A stretch of DNA of 39,800 nt from the NCBI GenBank assembly GCA_030706235.1, contig JAUZOY010000004.1:1-39800 (forward strand), given 5' to 3'. This document shows, piece after piece, positions 1 through 10,332 of this stretch. The first letter of the stretch is position 1. The number at the start of each line of letters is the position of its first letter. This stretch comes from Bacteroidota bacterium. GTDB taxonomy: Bacteria; Bacteroidota; Bacteroidia; Bacteroidales; GWE2-29-8. The position numbers and the translations under genes were made by a program. The notes under the pieces were generated by a model. That model searched no databases, had not been told where the DNA came from, and saw only the letters and a program-made list of their open reading frames with translations.

Positions 1-234
1 ATTTCTTTTATTAACTCATTAATATAAATTTTAGCTTATAGTTAGTTTAGTGTTACTAACAAAATATATTAAAAGCATAATCGTTGCATAACAAAACTCT
101 ATTATTATAAATGAGAGAGGGTGTAGTTAAAAGATTTATATCGTTTTTTTAATTGTTCATTATCAATTATCAATATATCGAATTTTTAAAGCTTATTAAA
201 ATGATATTTTTTGCAATAATTACAGCTTTTTTTA

Positions 235-242
235 TACCTTTG
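235..242 (+). promoter_or_regulatory. Bacteroidota-type promoter of clpC
   Basis: The -7 element TACCTTTG matches TAnnTTTG exactly. A TTTG at 210-213 lies 21 bases upstream and fits the -33 element of the primary sigma factor of Bacteroidota. The predicted transcript starts near 249 and gives a leader of about 20 nt before the clpC ATG at 271. This is the only promoter in the window where both elements match fully. Confidence 0.7.
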
Positions 243-270
243 CTAAAATTTAACTAAACCATTGTGATGT

Positions 271-2871
271 ATGGAAGCAAAATTTTCAGAAAGCGTTAAA
301 GACGTAATGCAATACAGTAAACAGGAGGCAATAAGGTTAGGTAATGAATATGTAGGAGTTGAACATATATTCCTCGGTATACTTAGGGAAGGGAAGAGTA
401 GGGCAGTGCAGGTTCTTTCTTTACTTGGGGTTGATTTGGATGAAATTAAAAGAAAAATAGAAAATGCAATAAGAAATGACGTATCATCCTCAACAAATCA
501 GGAAAATATTCCTCTTGTAAGACAAGCAGAAAAAACTCTTAAAATTACTTATCTGGAAGCTCGTCAATTCAAAAGTCCTGAAGTCGGAACAGAGCATCTG
601 TTATTGTCGATACTTAAAGATGATGAAAACATAGTTACAAAGTCATTGATACTTTATGGAGTAGATTATCAATCAGTAAAGGATGAAATTATAGATGTTT
701 CTTCTACAAATGATTTTAATCCAAAATCGCAGTATCCGGGAGGAGCAGATGATGAAACTGATGAAGAAAGAGGTGGATTTGGACCTGCAGGCGGAAAGAA
801 AATTTCTGAAACCAAGTCTAAAACCCCTGTTCTTGACAATTTTGGGAGAGACCTCACTAAATTAGCTGAAGAAAACAAACTTGATCCCGTTGTAGGAAGA
901 GAAAAAGAATTGGAAAGAATAGCACAGATATTATGCAGAAGGAAGAAAAATAATCCTATTCTTATAGGTGAACCTGGTGTAGGAAAGTCAGCTATTGCAG
1001 AAGGTTTAGCATTAAGAATAATGCAAAGAAGGGTCTCAAGAGCGATGTTTGATAAAAGAATTATTACCCTGGATCTTGCTTCTTTAGTTGCAGGTACAAA
1101 ATACAGAGGACAGTTTGAAGAAAGGATGAAGGCAGTGATTAATGAGCTTGAAAAAAATCCCGATATAATTCTGTTTATTGATGAAATCCATACTATCGTA
1201 GGAGCCGGTGGTGCTTCCGGTTCACTGGATGCTTCAAATATGTTTAAACCTGCTTTGGCAAGAGGAGATGTGCAATGCATAGGCGCAACTACACTTGATG
1301 AATACAGACAGTATATAGAAAAAGATGGTGCTCTTGAAAGAAGGTTTCAAAAAGTTTTGATTGATCCTACTTCTGTAGATGAAACTGTTGAAATCCTGAA
1401 TAATATTAAGGAAAAATATGAAGATCATCATCTTGTTAAGTATTCTGATGAAGCTATAAAAGCTTGTGTTTCTCTTACAGCAAGGTATATAAGTGATAGA
1501 TGTTTGCCTGATAAAGCAATAGATGCAATGGATGAAGCAGGATCAAGAGTTCATATTACTAATATTCATGTACCTGCTGAAATAATCGAAGTAGAGAAAA
1601 AAATTGAAGAAGCTAAAAAAGATAAAACAAAAGCTATTCAGAGTCAGAAATATGAAGAAGCTGCAAGGTTAAGAGATATTGAAAAGAAATTTACCGACGA
1701 ACTTGAAAAAGCTAAGCGTAACTGGGAAGAATCAGCAAGAATTAACAGGGAAATTGTTTCAGAAGAAAATGTAGCTCAGGTTGTTGCAATGATGACAGGT
1801 GTTCCTGTTCAAAGAATTGCCCAGAATGAAGGTGATCGTTTGTCAAAAATGGATGAAGAACTAGAAGATTCAGTAATAGGCCAGAATGATGCTATAAAAA
1901 AAGTTGTTAAAGCAATTCAAAGAAACAGGGCAGGACTGAAGGACCCGGGTAAGCCAATAGGTTCTTTTATTTTCCTGGGACCTACCGGTGTCGGGAAAAC
2001 ACATCTTGCTAAAGTATTATCAAAATATCTGTTTGATTCTGATGATGCTCTGATAAGAATTGATATGAGTGAATATATGGAAAAATTTGCTGTTTCCAGA
2101 CTTGTAGGTGCACCTCCGGGATATGTCGGTTATGAAGAAGGAGGTCAGCTTACAGAAAAAGTAAGACGCAAACCATACTCTGTAATTTTACTTGATGAAA
2201 TTGAAAAAGCTCATCCTGACGTTTTCCATATCTTACTACAGGTACTTGATGATGGTATTTTAACTGATAGCCTTGGAAGAAAGGTTGATTTTAAAAATAC
2301 AATTATTATTATGACTTCTAACATTGGTACCCGACAATTGAAAGAATACGGACAGGGCATTGGATTCAGTACTTCTTCTAAACAACAAAATAAAGCAGGC
2401 ATAGCTCAGAGTATAATTGAAAATGCATTGAAAAAGGCTTTTGCTCCTGAATTTCTCAATAGAATTGATGATGTAGTAATTTTCAATAGCCTTGAAAGAG
2501 CCGATATTCATAAAATTATTGATATTGAATTAAGACAATTATATAAGAGACTTGAAAATCTCGGCTATGGTGTAAAGCTTACTGAAGCAGTAAAAGATTT
2601 TATTGTAGAAAAGGGTTGGGACGCTCAGTTTGGCGCAAGACCATTGAAAAGAGCTATTCAGAAATACCTTGAAGATGCGCTTGCAGAAGAAATAATAAAA
2701 TCCAAACTTCACGAAGGTGATGTTATTACAATTGATTATGATGACAATCAAAAGGAAATAAAAGTAAATATTTCCGGACCTAATGATGATGTCGCACCTA
2801 AACACGAAAGAACAGAAAAAATTAAAGCAGAAAAAAATAAAACAAATGATACGGAATCAGATATAGATTAA
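271..2871 (+). CDS. clpC: ATP-dependent Clp protease ATP-binding subunit ClpC
   Basis: This is an AAA+ unfoldase that feeds substrates into the ClpP peptidase in the cytoplasm. The 866-residue protein has the normal ClpC layout. Two Clp N repeats lie at about 5-140. The first AAA domain has Walker A GEPGVGKS (233-240) and Walker B LFIDE (301-305). The middle domain carries a UVR-like coiled coil (about 455-490). The second AAA domain has Walker A GPTGVGKT (570-577) and Walker B ILLDE (639-643). GIGF (696-699) fits the ClpP-docking loop. The UVR/middle region separates it from ClpB and ClpA. The ATG at 271 sits just behind a good promoter and begins the conserved N domain. It is followed after 27 nt by a permease gene and then smpB on the same strand. 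No clpP or mcsAB is in the window. Confidence 0.96.
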   Translation: MEAKFSESVKDVMQYSKQEAIRLGNEYVGVEHIFLGILREGKSRAVQVLSLLGVDLDEIKRKIENAIRNDVSSSTNQENIPLVRQAEKTLKITYLEARQFKSPEVGTEHLLLSILKDDENIVTKSLILYGVDYQSVKDEIIDVSSTNDFNPKSQYPGGADDETDEERGGFGPAGGKKISETKSKTPVLDNFGRDLTKLAEENKLDPVVGREKELERIAQILCRRKKNNPILIGEPGVGKSAIAEGLALRIMQRRVSRAMFDKRIITLDLASLVAGTKYRGQFEERMKAVINELEKNPDIILFIDEIHTIVGAGGASGSLDASNMFKPALARGDVQCIGATTLDEYRQYIEKDGALERRFQKVLIDPTSVDETVEILNNIKEKYEDHHLVKYSDEAIKACVSLTARYISDRCLPDKAIDAMDEAGSRVHITNIHVPAEIIEVEKKIEEAKKDKTKAIQSQKYEEAARLRDIEKKFTDELEKAKRNWEESARINREIVSEENVAQVVAMMTGVPVQRIAQNEGDRLSKMDEELEDSVIGQNDAIKKVVKAIQRNRAGLKDPGKPIGSFIFLGPTGVGKTHLAKVLSKYLFDSDDALIRIDMSEYMEKFAVSRLVGAPPGYVGYEEGGQLTEKVRRKPYSVILLDEIEKAHPDVFHILLQVLDDGILTDSLGRKVDFKNTIIIMTSNIGTRQLKEYGQGIGFSTSSKQQNKAGIAQSIIENALKKAFAPEFLNRIDDVVIFNSLERADIHKIIDIELRQLYKRLENLGYGVKLTEAVKDFIVEKGWDAQFGARPLKRAIQKYLEDALAEEIIKSKLHEGDVITIDYDDNQKEIKVNISGPNDDVAPKHERTEKIKAEKNKTNDTESDID

Positions 2872-2898
2872 TAACTGACATTTACAACTACAACTATT

Positions 2899-4341
2899 AT
2901 GTTAAAAGATATGTTTGCAAAGAAGTCTCTTACTAAACTTATGGACGAGACTACAGAATCTCAAAATGGTTTAAAAAGAACTTTGTCTGCAACAAATCTT
3001 ATAGCTTTAGGTGTTGGTGCTATAATCGGGACTGGTATTTTTGTTCTTACCGGAACAGCTGCTGCAAATCATGCAGGTCCGGCTCTTGCAATATCTTTTA
3101 TTATTTCAGGTTTGGGTTGTGCGTTTGCAGGTTTATGTTATGCTGAGTTTGCTTCGATGATACCAATAGCAGGGAGTGCCTATACATATTCATATGCAAC
3201 TCTCGGTGAATTTATAGCCTGGATTATTGGTTGGGATCTGATTCTAGAATATTTGTTTGGCGCTGCAACAGTTGCTGTTGGTTGGTCGGGTTACATCGTG
3301 AGTTTTTTAGCTGATTGTAAAATAAAAATCCCCGAAAATTTATGTCATGCACCCCTAGAACATACACCTGCAGGGTGGCATTTTACCGGGGCAATAATGA
3401 ATTTTCCTGCAATTTTTATTATTGCATTAATGACAACTTTACTTGTAATTGGAATAAAAGAATCTGCAAAATTCAATAATATAATTGTTTTTATTAAAGT
3501 TGTTGTAATTCTTTTGTTTATAGCATTTGGTGTATCATATATATTGCCTTCCAACTGGACTCCATTCATTCCTGAAAATACAGGTACGTTTGGTGTTTAT
3601 GGATTAAGTGGAATATTCGCAGGGGCAGGAGTTATCTTTTTTGCATATATCGGATTTGATGCAGTTTCAACTGCAGCGCAGGAAGCCAGGAATCCTCAAA
3701 AGGATATGCCTAAAGGTATATTGGTATCTCTTATAGTTTGTACTATACTATATATTCTTGTAGCGCTGGTTCTTACCGGTATAGTGAATTATAAGGAACT
3801 AAATGTACCAGCTCCGATAGCATTGGCAATTGACAGATCAGGAAATGCATTAAACTGGTTAAGACCACTGATAAAAATTGGTGCAATAGCAGGACTTAGT
3901 TCTGTGGTTCTTGTAATGCTTATGGGACAACCAAGAATATTCTTTTCGATGGCCAAAGATGGATTATTACCACAGAGTTTTTCTAAAGTTCATCCTAAAT
4001 TCAAAACCCCTTATATTACTACTATATTAACCGGGGGAGTAGCAGCACTTGTTGCCGGCTCTTTACCAATAGGTATTCTTGGTGAACTTGTTTCCATAGG
4101 GACTTTGCTTGCTTTTGTTATTGTCTGTGTTGGAATTATTGTCTTAAGAAGAAAAAATCCGGATATAAAACGTCCATTTAAAACTCCATTAGTACCTGTA
4201 GTACCTGTACTTGGTGCATTAATTTGTTTTGCTCAAATGTATTCACTTCCGTCTGATACGTGGTGGCGATTGATAATCTGGATGGCAATAGGGTTTGTAA
4301 TATATTTTACTTATAGTATTAAACGAAGTAACCTTAGGTAG
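2899..4341 (+). CDS. APC-family amino acid permease (cationic amino acid transporter type)
   Basis: A 480-residue polytopic inner-membrane protein of the amino acid-polyamine-organocation superfamily. The substrate-binding loop of helix 1 is recognisable as GVGAIIGTGIFVLTG at about residues 38-52, with the GxG break typical of this fold. It is followed by eleven or so further hydrophobic segments, giving a 12-helix pattern. Conserved AEFASMIPIAGSAYTYSY at about 81-98 marks helix 3. Length and sequence resemble the CAT/YfnA group, but the substrate cannot be told from sequence. The gene starts 27 nt after clpC with no terminator between, and smpB follows after 39 nt, so the three genes are probably cotranscribed. 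The first 25 residues are a soluble cytoplasmic extension. Confidence 0.9.
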   Translation: MLKDMFAKKSLTKLMDETTESQNGLKRTLSATNLIALGVGAIIGTGIFVLTGTAAANHAGPALAISFIISGLGCAFAGLCYAEFASMIPIAGSAYTYSYATLGEFIAWIIGWDLILEYLFGAATVAVGWSGYIVSFLADCKIKIPENLCHAPLEHTPAGWHFTGAIMNFPAIFIIALMTTLLVIGIKESAKFNNIIVFIKVVVILLFIAFGVSYILPSNWTPFIPENTGTFGVYGLSGIFAGAGVIFFAYIGFDAVSTAAQEARNPQKDMPKGILVSLIVCTILYILVALVLTGIVNYKELNVPAPIALAIDRSGNALNWLRPLIKIGAIAGLSSVVLVMLMGQPRIFFSMAKDGLLPQSFSKVHPKFKTPYITTILTGGVAALVAGSLPIGILGELVSIGTLLAFVIVCVGIIVLRRKNPDIKRPFKTPLVPVVPVLGALICFAQMYSLPSDTWWRLIIWMAIGFVIYFTYSIKRSNLR

Positions 4342-4344
4342 ATT

Positions 4345-4360
4345 CAGGATTTTTATCCTG
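4345..4360 (+). other. Small hairpin before smpB
   Basis: CAGGAT at 4345-4350 and ATCCTG at 4355-4360 form a perfect 6-bp stem around a TTTT loop, in the 39-nt gap between the permease and smpB. No T-run follows, so it is not a normal intrinsic terminator. It could be an RNA-processing or pausing structure, or chance. Confidence 0.3.
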
Positions 4361-4380
4361 TAAGAAAATGTTGAGCTTGT

Positions 4381-4830
4381 ATGCAATCAGTAATAAATAT
4401 AAAAAATAAAAAAGCAGAATTCGAATATTATCTCATTAACAAATTTACTGCAGGTATTCAGCTGACAGGGACAGAGATAAAATCAATCAGAATGGGTCAT
4501 GCAAATCTTACTGACTCATATTGTTTATTTATTAAAGGAGAATTATGGGTAAAGAATATGCATATCTCTCAATATTCTGAAGGAACGTATAATAATCATG
4601 AACCCAAAAGAGACAGGAAATTACTTCTTACTAAAAGAGAATTGAGAAAACTTGAACTGAAACTAAAGGATCAGGGTGTTACTATTATTCCTACATTGCT
4701 CTTTATTAATGAAAAAGGTCTTGCTAAATTGGAAATTGCTCTGGCTAAGGGTAAAAAACTTTATGATAAAAGAGAGACAATGAAAAGCAAAGATGCAAAA
4801 CGGGAGATGGAAAAAAGGATGAAAGAATGA
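4381..4830 (+). CDS. smpB: SsrA-binding protein SmpB
   Basis: SmpB binds tmRNA (ssrA) and brings it to stalled ribosomes for trans-translation. The 149-residue protein is the usual length. It shows the conserved core around [20 protein letters not shown] (about 24-43), the stretch [20 protein letters not shown] (about 58-77), and a very basic C-terminal tail that places SmpB in the decoding channel. It is the last gene of the clpC-permease-smpB run and ends just before a strong terminator. The ssrA RNA gene is not in the window. Confidence 0.96.
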   Translation: MQSVINIKNKKAEFEYYLINKFTAGIQLTGTEIKSIRMGHANLTDSYCLFIKGELWVKNMHISQYSEGTYNNHEPKRDRKLLLTKRELRKLELKLKDQGVTIIPTLLFINEKGLAKLEIALAKGKKLYDKRETMKSKDAKREMEKRMKE

Positions 4831-4846
4831 TATAAATGTAATAAAT

Positions 4847-4894
4847 CTAAATAAAAAGCCCCTGCATTCTGAAATACCGGGGCTTTTTATTTAG
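4847..4894. terminator. Bidirectional terminator between smpB and the T9SS protein
   Basis: A perfect 16-bp inverted repeat has arms at 4847-4862 and 4879-4894. The core is AAAAAGCCCC ... GGGGCTTTTT around a 16-nt loop. An A-run on one side and a T-run on the other allow it to stop transcription from both strands. It lies between the convergent stops of smpB (4830) and the secreted protein gene (4909). Confidence 0.9.
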
Positions 4895-4908
4895 TTATTT
4901 ATTATTCC

Positions 4909-7900
4909 TTAATTTTTAATTATATTTCTGATAATTCTATTATTACCATCATATGCTTCAAACATATAAACACCTTCAGGTAAATTACTGATATCTATTT
5001 GAGAAATTATTATTTTATTTTCAGCATTATATTTTTTTTCGAATACTACAATACCTAAAATATTCATGACTTTTACGTCAAACATTTTTTCAGTTGGGGA
5101 TGAAATTACCATATTATAGATTCCTGTTCCAGGATTTGGATAGATGTTTAAATCAATATTACTATTTTGTGTACCTGTAAATGTTATTTGATTATTATTG
5201 TCATTGCTATCAAAATCCTTACAATATATTGGCGTAACTACAACACTACTTGTTGAACTGCAGCCATAAAGATTTGTGGCTGTTACCGTATATGTTGTAA
5301 TCAGTTGTGGTGACACAATTATAAGTGGTGCAGTAGAACCATTGCTCCATTTGTAATAATTGCCTCCGCTGGCTATTAGAAATGTATATTTCCCTTTGCA
5401 TACTGATCTGTTTGCTCCAGCTCTAGCTATTGGCTGATTGCTTACTGATACAACGGTAAGGTCTGTAGCACTACAACTACCAGCATAAGCTGTTAATATA
5501 TATATTTTGGTGATTGTAGGGGTTAGTGTTATTGAGGCAGTTTTAGTTCCCGTACTCCAGCTATATGTTGTTCCTCCTGTTCCTGTCAGAGTTACAGAGT
5601 TTCCTTTACAAACTGTCCGGTCAGGACCTGCATTTGCTGTTATTGCATTATCAACTTTTATAGCTATTTGTGTTGTTTCGCTGCATAATGATGTTACATT
5701 AACAGTTACTTTATATGTAGTAGTTGCTGTTGGTGCAACTGAAATAGATTGAAGTAATGATCCTGTACTCCACTTATATGTTACACCACCTGTTGCTTTT
5801 AAATTAACAGTGCTTCCTTTACAGATTGTTTGTGATGGAGTTGCTGAAATCGTTGGTAATGTATTTACAGATACTACAATAGTATCTCTGTTGCCACAAC
5901 CATTTAAAGTTCCTGTTACAATATAAGTTGAAGTGACTGTTGGATTAACTGCGACTGTATCTTTTATACCTAACCCGTTGCTCCATGTATATGTAGATGC
6001 ACCTGTTGCAGTTAATTTTATAGAACTTCCATTACATAATGATACATCGGAACCAGCATTTACAACAGGAATCTGATTTACAGTTAATGCTTTAGACGTT
6101 GATGTAGCATTTGGTTGACATATACCTGATACAATACATCTGTATTTATAACCTGTCATTGAAAATTTACATCCTTTAATTGAAAGCAATGCAGTTTGTG
6201 AACCACTATAATTTCCGGTGTCAACTACATCTTTGAATCCTGAACCTCTATCTTCCTGCCATTTAAAACCAGAACCTGAGTTTGATGCCGTAATTGAAAA
6301 ATTTGCTGTACTACCATTACATACTGTTATATCGGAACCTGCATCTGTTATTACAGGTGCTTGATTTACATTTACAATAATTCTGTTTGTATTATAACAT
6401 GCCGGTTGAGAATTGCATTTTACAGTTAAAGTATATGTGGTTGTTAAAGAAGGTGCAAGACTATTTACGTTTTCAGTTGTGTCACCTGATGACCATAAAT
6501 ATTTCCAAGTACCTGTACAACCTGAACCGTTACCTGAATGGTTACCCGTTAGATTAACAATATCACCTTTACATATTGTTATTGAATTTACTGCTCCATT
6601 TGCCTGAGCTGAAATTGATGGTGTTGTGCAAGTAGTAACGCTTATGTAATCATAAGTAGCACCTGTGCATGTAACAGGACCTTTTACTCTGTAATAATAA
6701 GTAATGCCTGAAGAAATTCCTCTGACAATATAACTTGTTACATTGCCTACATTAAGATTGTTAAATCCTGTAACTATATTAGTGAAGTTAGAATCTGTTG
6801 CTACATCTAAATAATAAGAAGTAACTCCCGGAACAGCATTCCAGTTAGCAGTAAATTGTAAATCAGATATTCCTGTCGCTGAATTAGGTATAATTCTTGG
6901 AGCTGCGCATGATGTTGTAAAATAACCTATTTCTGAATAGCATTCATTCCCATTTGATGTGTTTGGGTTTGCATCATAAGGTAATACATAAACTCTGTAT
7001 GTTCCTGCATTTGCAAAACGTATTGTTACATTCCTTGTACCCTGACCTGATGTGATATAACTGGTATCGCTATAAATAATATCACCAGTTGTATTAACTT
7101 TTCTTACCATCCATTTATAATAATTTGCATAAGTTACCGCTGAACAGCTGAAATTATATTTCTTATTAGTATCCCATGGACCATTAATACCTGTGATTGT
7201 TGGTTTTGCTTGTTTACTTATTCTGCAATCACGATCTATTATTTTAATTTCATCTATTCCTTCAGTCATTGATGAACAGAATCCTCCATTTTCAATTTTT
7301 ATTCTTACATTTTTATTTAGTGTTTTGTATGCTGAAAGATCATAACATATTGTGTTATATGAATTATCTTCTTTTTTCCAGCTATTATTTGGAAAATATG
7401 ATTTAACAGGTAAACTTTTCCATGAGTTATTTGTGCTGTACATACCTATCATAATTGAGGCTTTGGGTGCGTAGAATGAATAATCTTCATCTGATACATA
7501 GCTATTTGGGCCTCCACATGGATATTGTGAAAGAAAATTGTATCTAAGTTCCGGATATGTAAGACTGTAGATATTTAATTCTTTTGTTACAATACCTGAA
7601 GTATTTGTAAGATTTGTACAAATTTCATTGCCATTGTTTAATGAAACATAATAATCTGAAGTTCCGTTTACTCCACCTGTTAATAGCCTTGAATTACAAT
7701 TTGTTGTTTGATTGTTTGAATGATAAACTATATATTTATTAGTATCAGTTGGCCACCAGTTTGAAGTGAATGAATATGACATGGTATTTGAAATTTTTCC
7801 TGCACCTGATGCATAGATATTAATATCGTCTATCACTACTGTATTTGCTGGGGTAGAACCTCCATTTGGAAAAAATATGCAAAATGAAATAAGATTTCCC

Positions 7901-8370
7901 CCGGCAATTTCTCTTGGAATGTTAAATGTTCCTGCACTTCCACATGATGACCCTGTAATTCCTACCGGTAAATTTGCTGTGCCAAGTTTAGTCCATTCAT
8001 TATCTGTTAAGTTTGAAGTGCTAAAGGTACAATGTCCACCTATTCTGAAATATATCACAGGTTGTGAAATTGTTGTTGCTCCTCTTTTGCCATTAAATGT
8101 AATTGAAACACCTGTACCCTGTGGAACTAAAATATCTGAAGTATACATGTATGCACTATTGGTCGTAGCTTGTATTAAAGGATTCCCAATTGCTCCGCCG
8201 CATGTGTAATTTGTACCTTGTGTTCTGGTGATACCAGATGATGTCCATCTGGTGGCAGAAGGCGTTGCTGTTGCTGTGAAATCTTCAGTGAATGGTAAAT
8301 TGTATGATTGAGCTAAAATATTGCTCAAAATTGTTACAATAAAAGAAAATGTAAATAATAATTTTTTCAT
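4909..8370 (-). CDS. Large T9SS-secreted surface protein with Fn3 and Ig-like repeats
   Basis: A 1153-residue protein with a signal peptide (MKKLLFTFSFIVTILSNILA, cleavage near 20/21). The N-terminal part looks like a beta-sandwich domain (about 25-190) that begins with an FTEDF motif. A PKD-like region (about 389-486) and a fibronectin III-like domain (about 487-580) follow. Then come six Ig-like repeats (about 586-668, 670-766, 768-837, 838-907, 910-978, 980-1048), most with a pattern AG.D.TVCKG..V.L.A.GG..Y.WS.G. Residues 1075-1153 form a type A T9SS sorting domain (NIYPNPGTG ... LPEGVYMFEA). Signal peptide and tail indicate export by Sec and then T9SS to the cell surface or medium. No enzymatic domain is recognised, so an adhesin or structural role is inferred only. 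Confidence 0.88.
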   Translation of the reverse strand: MKKLLFTFSFIVTILSNILAQSYNLPFTEDFTATATPSATRWTSSGITRTQGTNYTCGGAIGNPLIQATTNSAYMYTSDILVPQGTGVSITFNGKRGATTISQPVIYFRIGGHCTFSTSNLTDNEWTKLGTANLPVGITGSSCGSAGTFNIPREIAGGNLISFCIFFPNGGSTPANTVVIDDINIYASGAGKISNTMSYSFTSNWWPTDTNKYIVYHSNNQTTNCNSRLLTGGVNGTSDYYVSLNNGNEICTNLTNTSGIVTKELNIYSLTYPELRYNFLSQYPCGGPNSYVSDEDYSFYAPKASIMIGMYSTNNSWKSLPVKSYFPNNSWKKEDNSYNTICYDLSAYKTLNKNVRIKIENGGFCSSMTEGIDEIKIIDRDCRISKQAKPTITGINGPWDTNKKYNFSCSAVTYANYYKWMVRKVNTTGDIIYSDTSYITSGQGTRNVTIRFANAGTYRVYVLPYDANPNTSNGNECYSEIGYFTTSCAAPRIIPNSATGISDLQFTANWNAVPGVTSYYLDVATDSNFTNIVTGFNNLNVGNVTSYIVRGISSGITYYYRVKGPVTCTGATYDYISVTTCTTPSISAQANGAVNSITICKGDIVNLTGNHSGNGSGCTGTWKYLWSSGDTTENVNSLAPSLTTTYTLTVKCNSQPACYNTNRIIVNVNQAPVITDAGSDITVCNGSTANFSITASNSGSGFKWQEDRGSGFKDVVDTGNYSGSQTALLSIKGCKFSMTGYKYRCIVSGICQPNATSTSKALTVNQIPVVNAGSDVSLCNGSSIKLTATGASTYTWSNGLGIKDTVAVNPTVTSTYIVTGTLNGCGNRDTIVVSVNTLPTISATPSQTICKGSTVNLKATGGVTYKWSTGSLLQSISVAPTATTTYKVTVNVTSLCSETTQIAIKVDNAITANAGPDRTVCKGNSVTLTGTGGTTYSWSTGTKTASITLTPTITKIYILTAYAGSCSATDLTVVSVSNQPIARAGANRSVCKGKYTFLIASGGNYYKWSNGSTAPLIIVSPQLITTYTVTATNLYGCSSTSSVVVTPIYCKDFDSNDNNNQITFTGTQNSNIDLNIYPNPGTGIYNMVISSPTEKMFDVKVMNILGIVVFEKKYNAENKIIISQIDISNLPEGVYMFEAYDGNNRIIRNIIKN

Positions 8371-8422
8371 AAAAACTTAAAAAGATGATTGTGAACCTAT
8401 TAGATGTTTTGCTGTACGGGTA

Positions 8423-8430
8423 CAAAAGTA
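8423..8430 (-). promoter_or_regulatory. -7 promoter element of the 1153-residue T9SS protein gene
   Basis: TACTTTTG on the minus strand matches TAnnTTTG, 52 nt before the ATG at 8370. No exact TTTG -33 box is present at the usual distance. Confidence 0.5.
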
Positions 8431-8605
8431 ATAGTTTTTCACTATTAAAAAAACATAATTATTTAATAATTACTGTGTTTGTGATTGATTAATGTTTTAA
8501 TAATTATACTATAGCTTTTTTTTATTATAATTTGACTTAATATTTGTGTTTTTTTTGTTTTAAATGATTGGCGCTAAAAATTATTTTCTATTAATCGGAA
8601 AATAG

Positions 8606-8613
8606 TACTTTTG
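8606..8613 (+). promoter_or_regulatory. -7 promoter element of pckA
   Basis: TACTTTTG matches TAnnTTTG, 44 nt before the pckA ATG at 8658. The -33 position is only T-rich. The 8371-8657 interval therefore appears to hold divergent promoters for the T9SS protein gene and pckA, and nothing else that I recognise. Confidence 0.5.
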
Positions 8614-8657
8614 TAAAATGTATCAACATTTTTTAAAACTTTTTAAAAATATTATAT

Positions 8658-10307
8658 ATGAATAGCAACTTAATTTTATCTTCAAACAGAGATACATATT
8701 TAAATATTGGAAAATATGGAATCACTAATGCAAAAGAATTATTTCATAACCCATCATATGAGGAACTCTTTGTTCATGAAACAGACTCCAACCTTACTGG
8801 ACTTGAAAAAGTTGTTGTAACAGATACTGGAGCAGTTGCAGTTGATACCGGTATATATACAGGTCGTTCTCCAAAAGATAAGTATATCGTTGAAGAAGAA
8901 GTTTCCAGAAACAATGTTTGGTGGGCAAGTCCCACAAGAAAAGGCTCTGATAATAAACCTGTTTCAGAAAAAGTCTGGGGTGAAATGCTTGAACTTGCGC
9001 AGAAACAATTGACAGGTAAAAAATTATATGTATTAGATGCTTATTGTGGAGCAAATGAAAGTTCAAGACTTAAGATAAGGGTAATAACTGAAGTTGCCTG
9101 GATGGCTCATTTTGCTAAAAACATGTTTATTCGTCCGGCAGAAGATGAATTAGCAGATTTTCAACCAGACTTTGTTCTTTTACATGCATGTAAAGCTACA
9201 AACCCTAAATGGAAAGAACAGGGATTGAACAGTGAAGTATTTGCTACATTCAATATAAAAGAAAAAATGGCTCTTATTGCAGGTACATGGTATGGCGGCG
9301 AAATTAAAAAAGGAATGTTTTCAATAATGAACTATTTCTTACCTTTGAAAGGTATGCCTTCAATGCATTGTTCTGCAAACATGGCTAAAAATGGTGAAAC
9401 TGCAATATTCTTCGGACTTTCAGGAACAGGTAAAACAACTTTATCAACAGACCCGGAACGTGCTTTAATCGGTGATGATGAACATGGTTGGGATGATGAA
9501 GGCATTTTTAATTATGAAGGAGGTTGCTATGCTAAAACAATAAACCTAAGCAAAGAAAACGAACCTGATATTTATAATGCAATTAAGAGAGATGCACTTC
9601 TTGAAAACGTTGTAGTAAATAAAAATGGAGAAATAGATTATAAAGATGGTTCAAAAACTGAAAATACCAGAGTTTCTTACCCAATATATCATATTAAAAA
9701 TATTGTTGCTCCGGTATCAAAAGGAACACATCCTAAACATATCATTTTTCTTGCTGCTGATGCATTTGGAATTTTGCCTCCAGTTGCAAAACTATCAAAA
9801 GACCAGACAATGTATCATTTCCTAAGCGGATATACTGCTAAACTTGCCGGAACTGAAAGAGGAATTGTAGAACCAACGCCAACATTCTCTTCTTGTTTTG
9901 GCGCTGCATTCCTACTTTTACATCCAACAGTATATGCACAGGAATTAAGCAAAAAGATGGAAGAATATGGCTCAAAAGCTTATCTTGTTAACACAGGTTG
10001 GGTAGGTGGCGCATATGGAACAGGTAAAAGAATAAATCTGCCAACCACAAGAGCAATCATTACTGCTATACTTAATGACACATTAGTTGATGGCGAATTC
10101 GAAGAACTTCCTGTTTTTGGACTTATGATTCCTAAACAAGTTAAGAATGTAGATTCAAGTATACTTAATCCAAGAAATTCATGGAGTAATAAAGAAGCTT
10201 ATGATAAGGCAGCTGTTGAGCTTGCGAAAAAATTCATTGCAAACTTCAAAAACTTCACTGATAATGATGAAGGGTTACGTCTTGAAAAAGCCGGACCCAA
10301 AATCTAA
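8658..10307 (+). CDS. pckA: Phosphoenolpyruvate carboxykinase (ATP)
   Basis: Converts oxaloacetate and ATP to phosphoenolpyruvate, CO2 and ADP. It acts in gluconeogenesis or, in many anaerobic Bacteroidota, in the reverse direction for CO2 fixation on the way to succinate. The 549-residue protein has the oxaloacetate-binding [12 protein letters not shown] (about 65-76), the phosphate loop GLSGTGKTT (253-261) and the metal-binding [10 protein letters not shown] (271-280). All key residues are present and the length is in the normal range of the ATP-dependent family, not the GTP type. The ATG at 8658 agrees with the promoter and the conserved N-terminus. It is a single-gene unit closed by a strong terminator. 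Confidence 0.97.
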   Translation: MNSNLILSSNRDTYLNIGKYGITNAKELFHNPSYEELFVHETDSNLTGLEKVVVTDTGAVAVDTGIYTGRSPKDKYIVEEEVSRNNVWWASPTRKGSDNKPVSEKVWGEMLELAQKQLTGKKLYVLDAYCGANESSRLKIRVITEVAWMAHFAKNMFIRPAEDELADFQPDFVLLHACKATNPKWKEQGLNSEVFATFNIKEKMALIAGTWYGGEIKKGMFSIMNYFLPLKGMPSMHCSANMAKNGETAIFFGLSGTGKTTLSTDPERALIGDDEHGWDDEGIFNYEGGCYAKTINLSKENEPDIYNAIKRDALLENVVVNKNGEIDYKDGSKTENTRVSYPIYHIKNIVAPVSKGTHPKHIIFLAADAFGILPPVAKLSKDQTMYHFLSGYTAKLAGTERGIVEPTPTFSSCFGAAFLLLHPTVYAQELSKKMEEYGSKAYLVNTGWVGGAYGTGKRINLPTTRAIITAILNDTLVDGEFEELPVFGLMIPKQVKNVDSSILNPRNSWSNKEAYDKAAVELAKKFIANFKNFTDNDEGLRLEKAGPKI

Positions 10308-10332
10308 ATCAATCTTATAAATATTTCTAAAG

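Noticed and set aside
1-234. tRNA or small RNA in the left edge interval
   Set aside because: Only a short weak hairpin (GTTAGT at 41-46 and ACTAAC at 55-60) and AT-rich repeats were seen, with no cloverleaf.
669-1280. 203-codon open frame on the minus strand inside clpC
   Set aside because: It lies fully antisense to conserved ClpC sequence and its translation is low-complexity Ser/Leu/Pro without any recognisable domain.
5507-8209. Plus-strand open frames inside the 1153-residue gene
   Set aside because: They are antisense to a strongly patterned repeat protein, and their Val/Pro-rich translations mirror its Thr/Asn codons.
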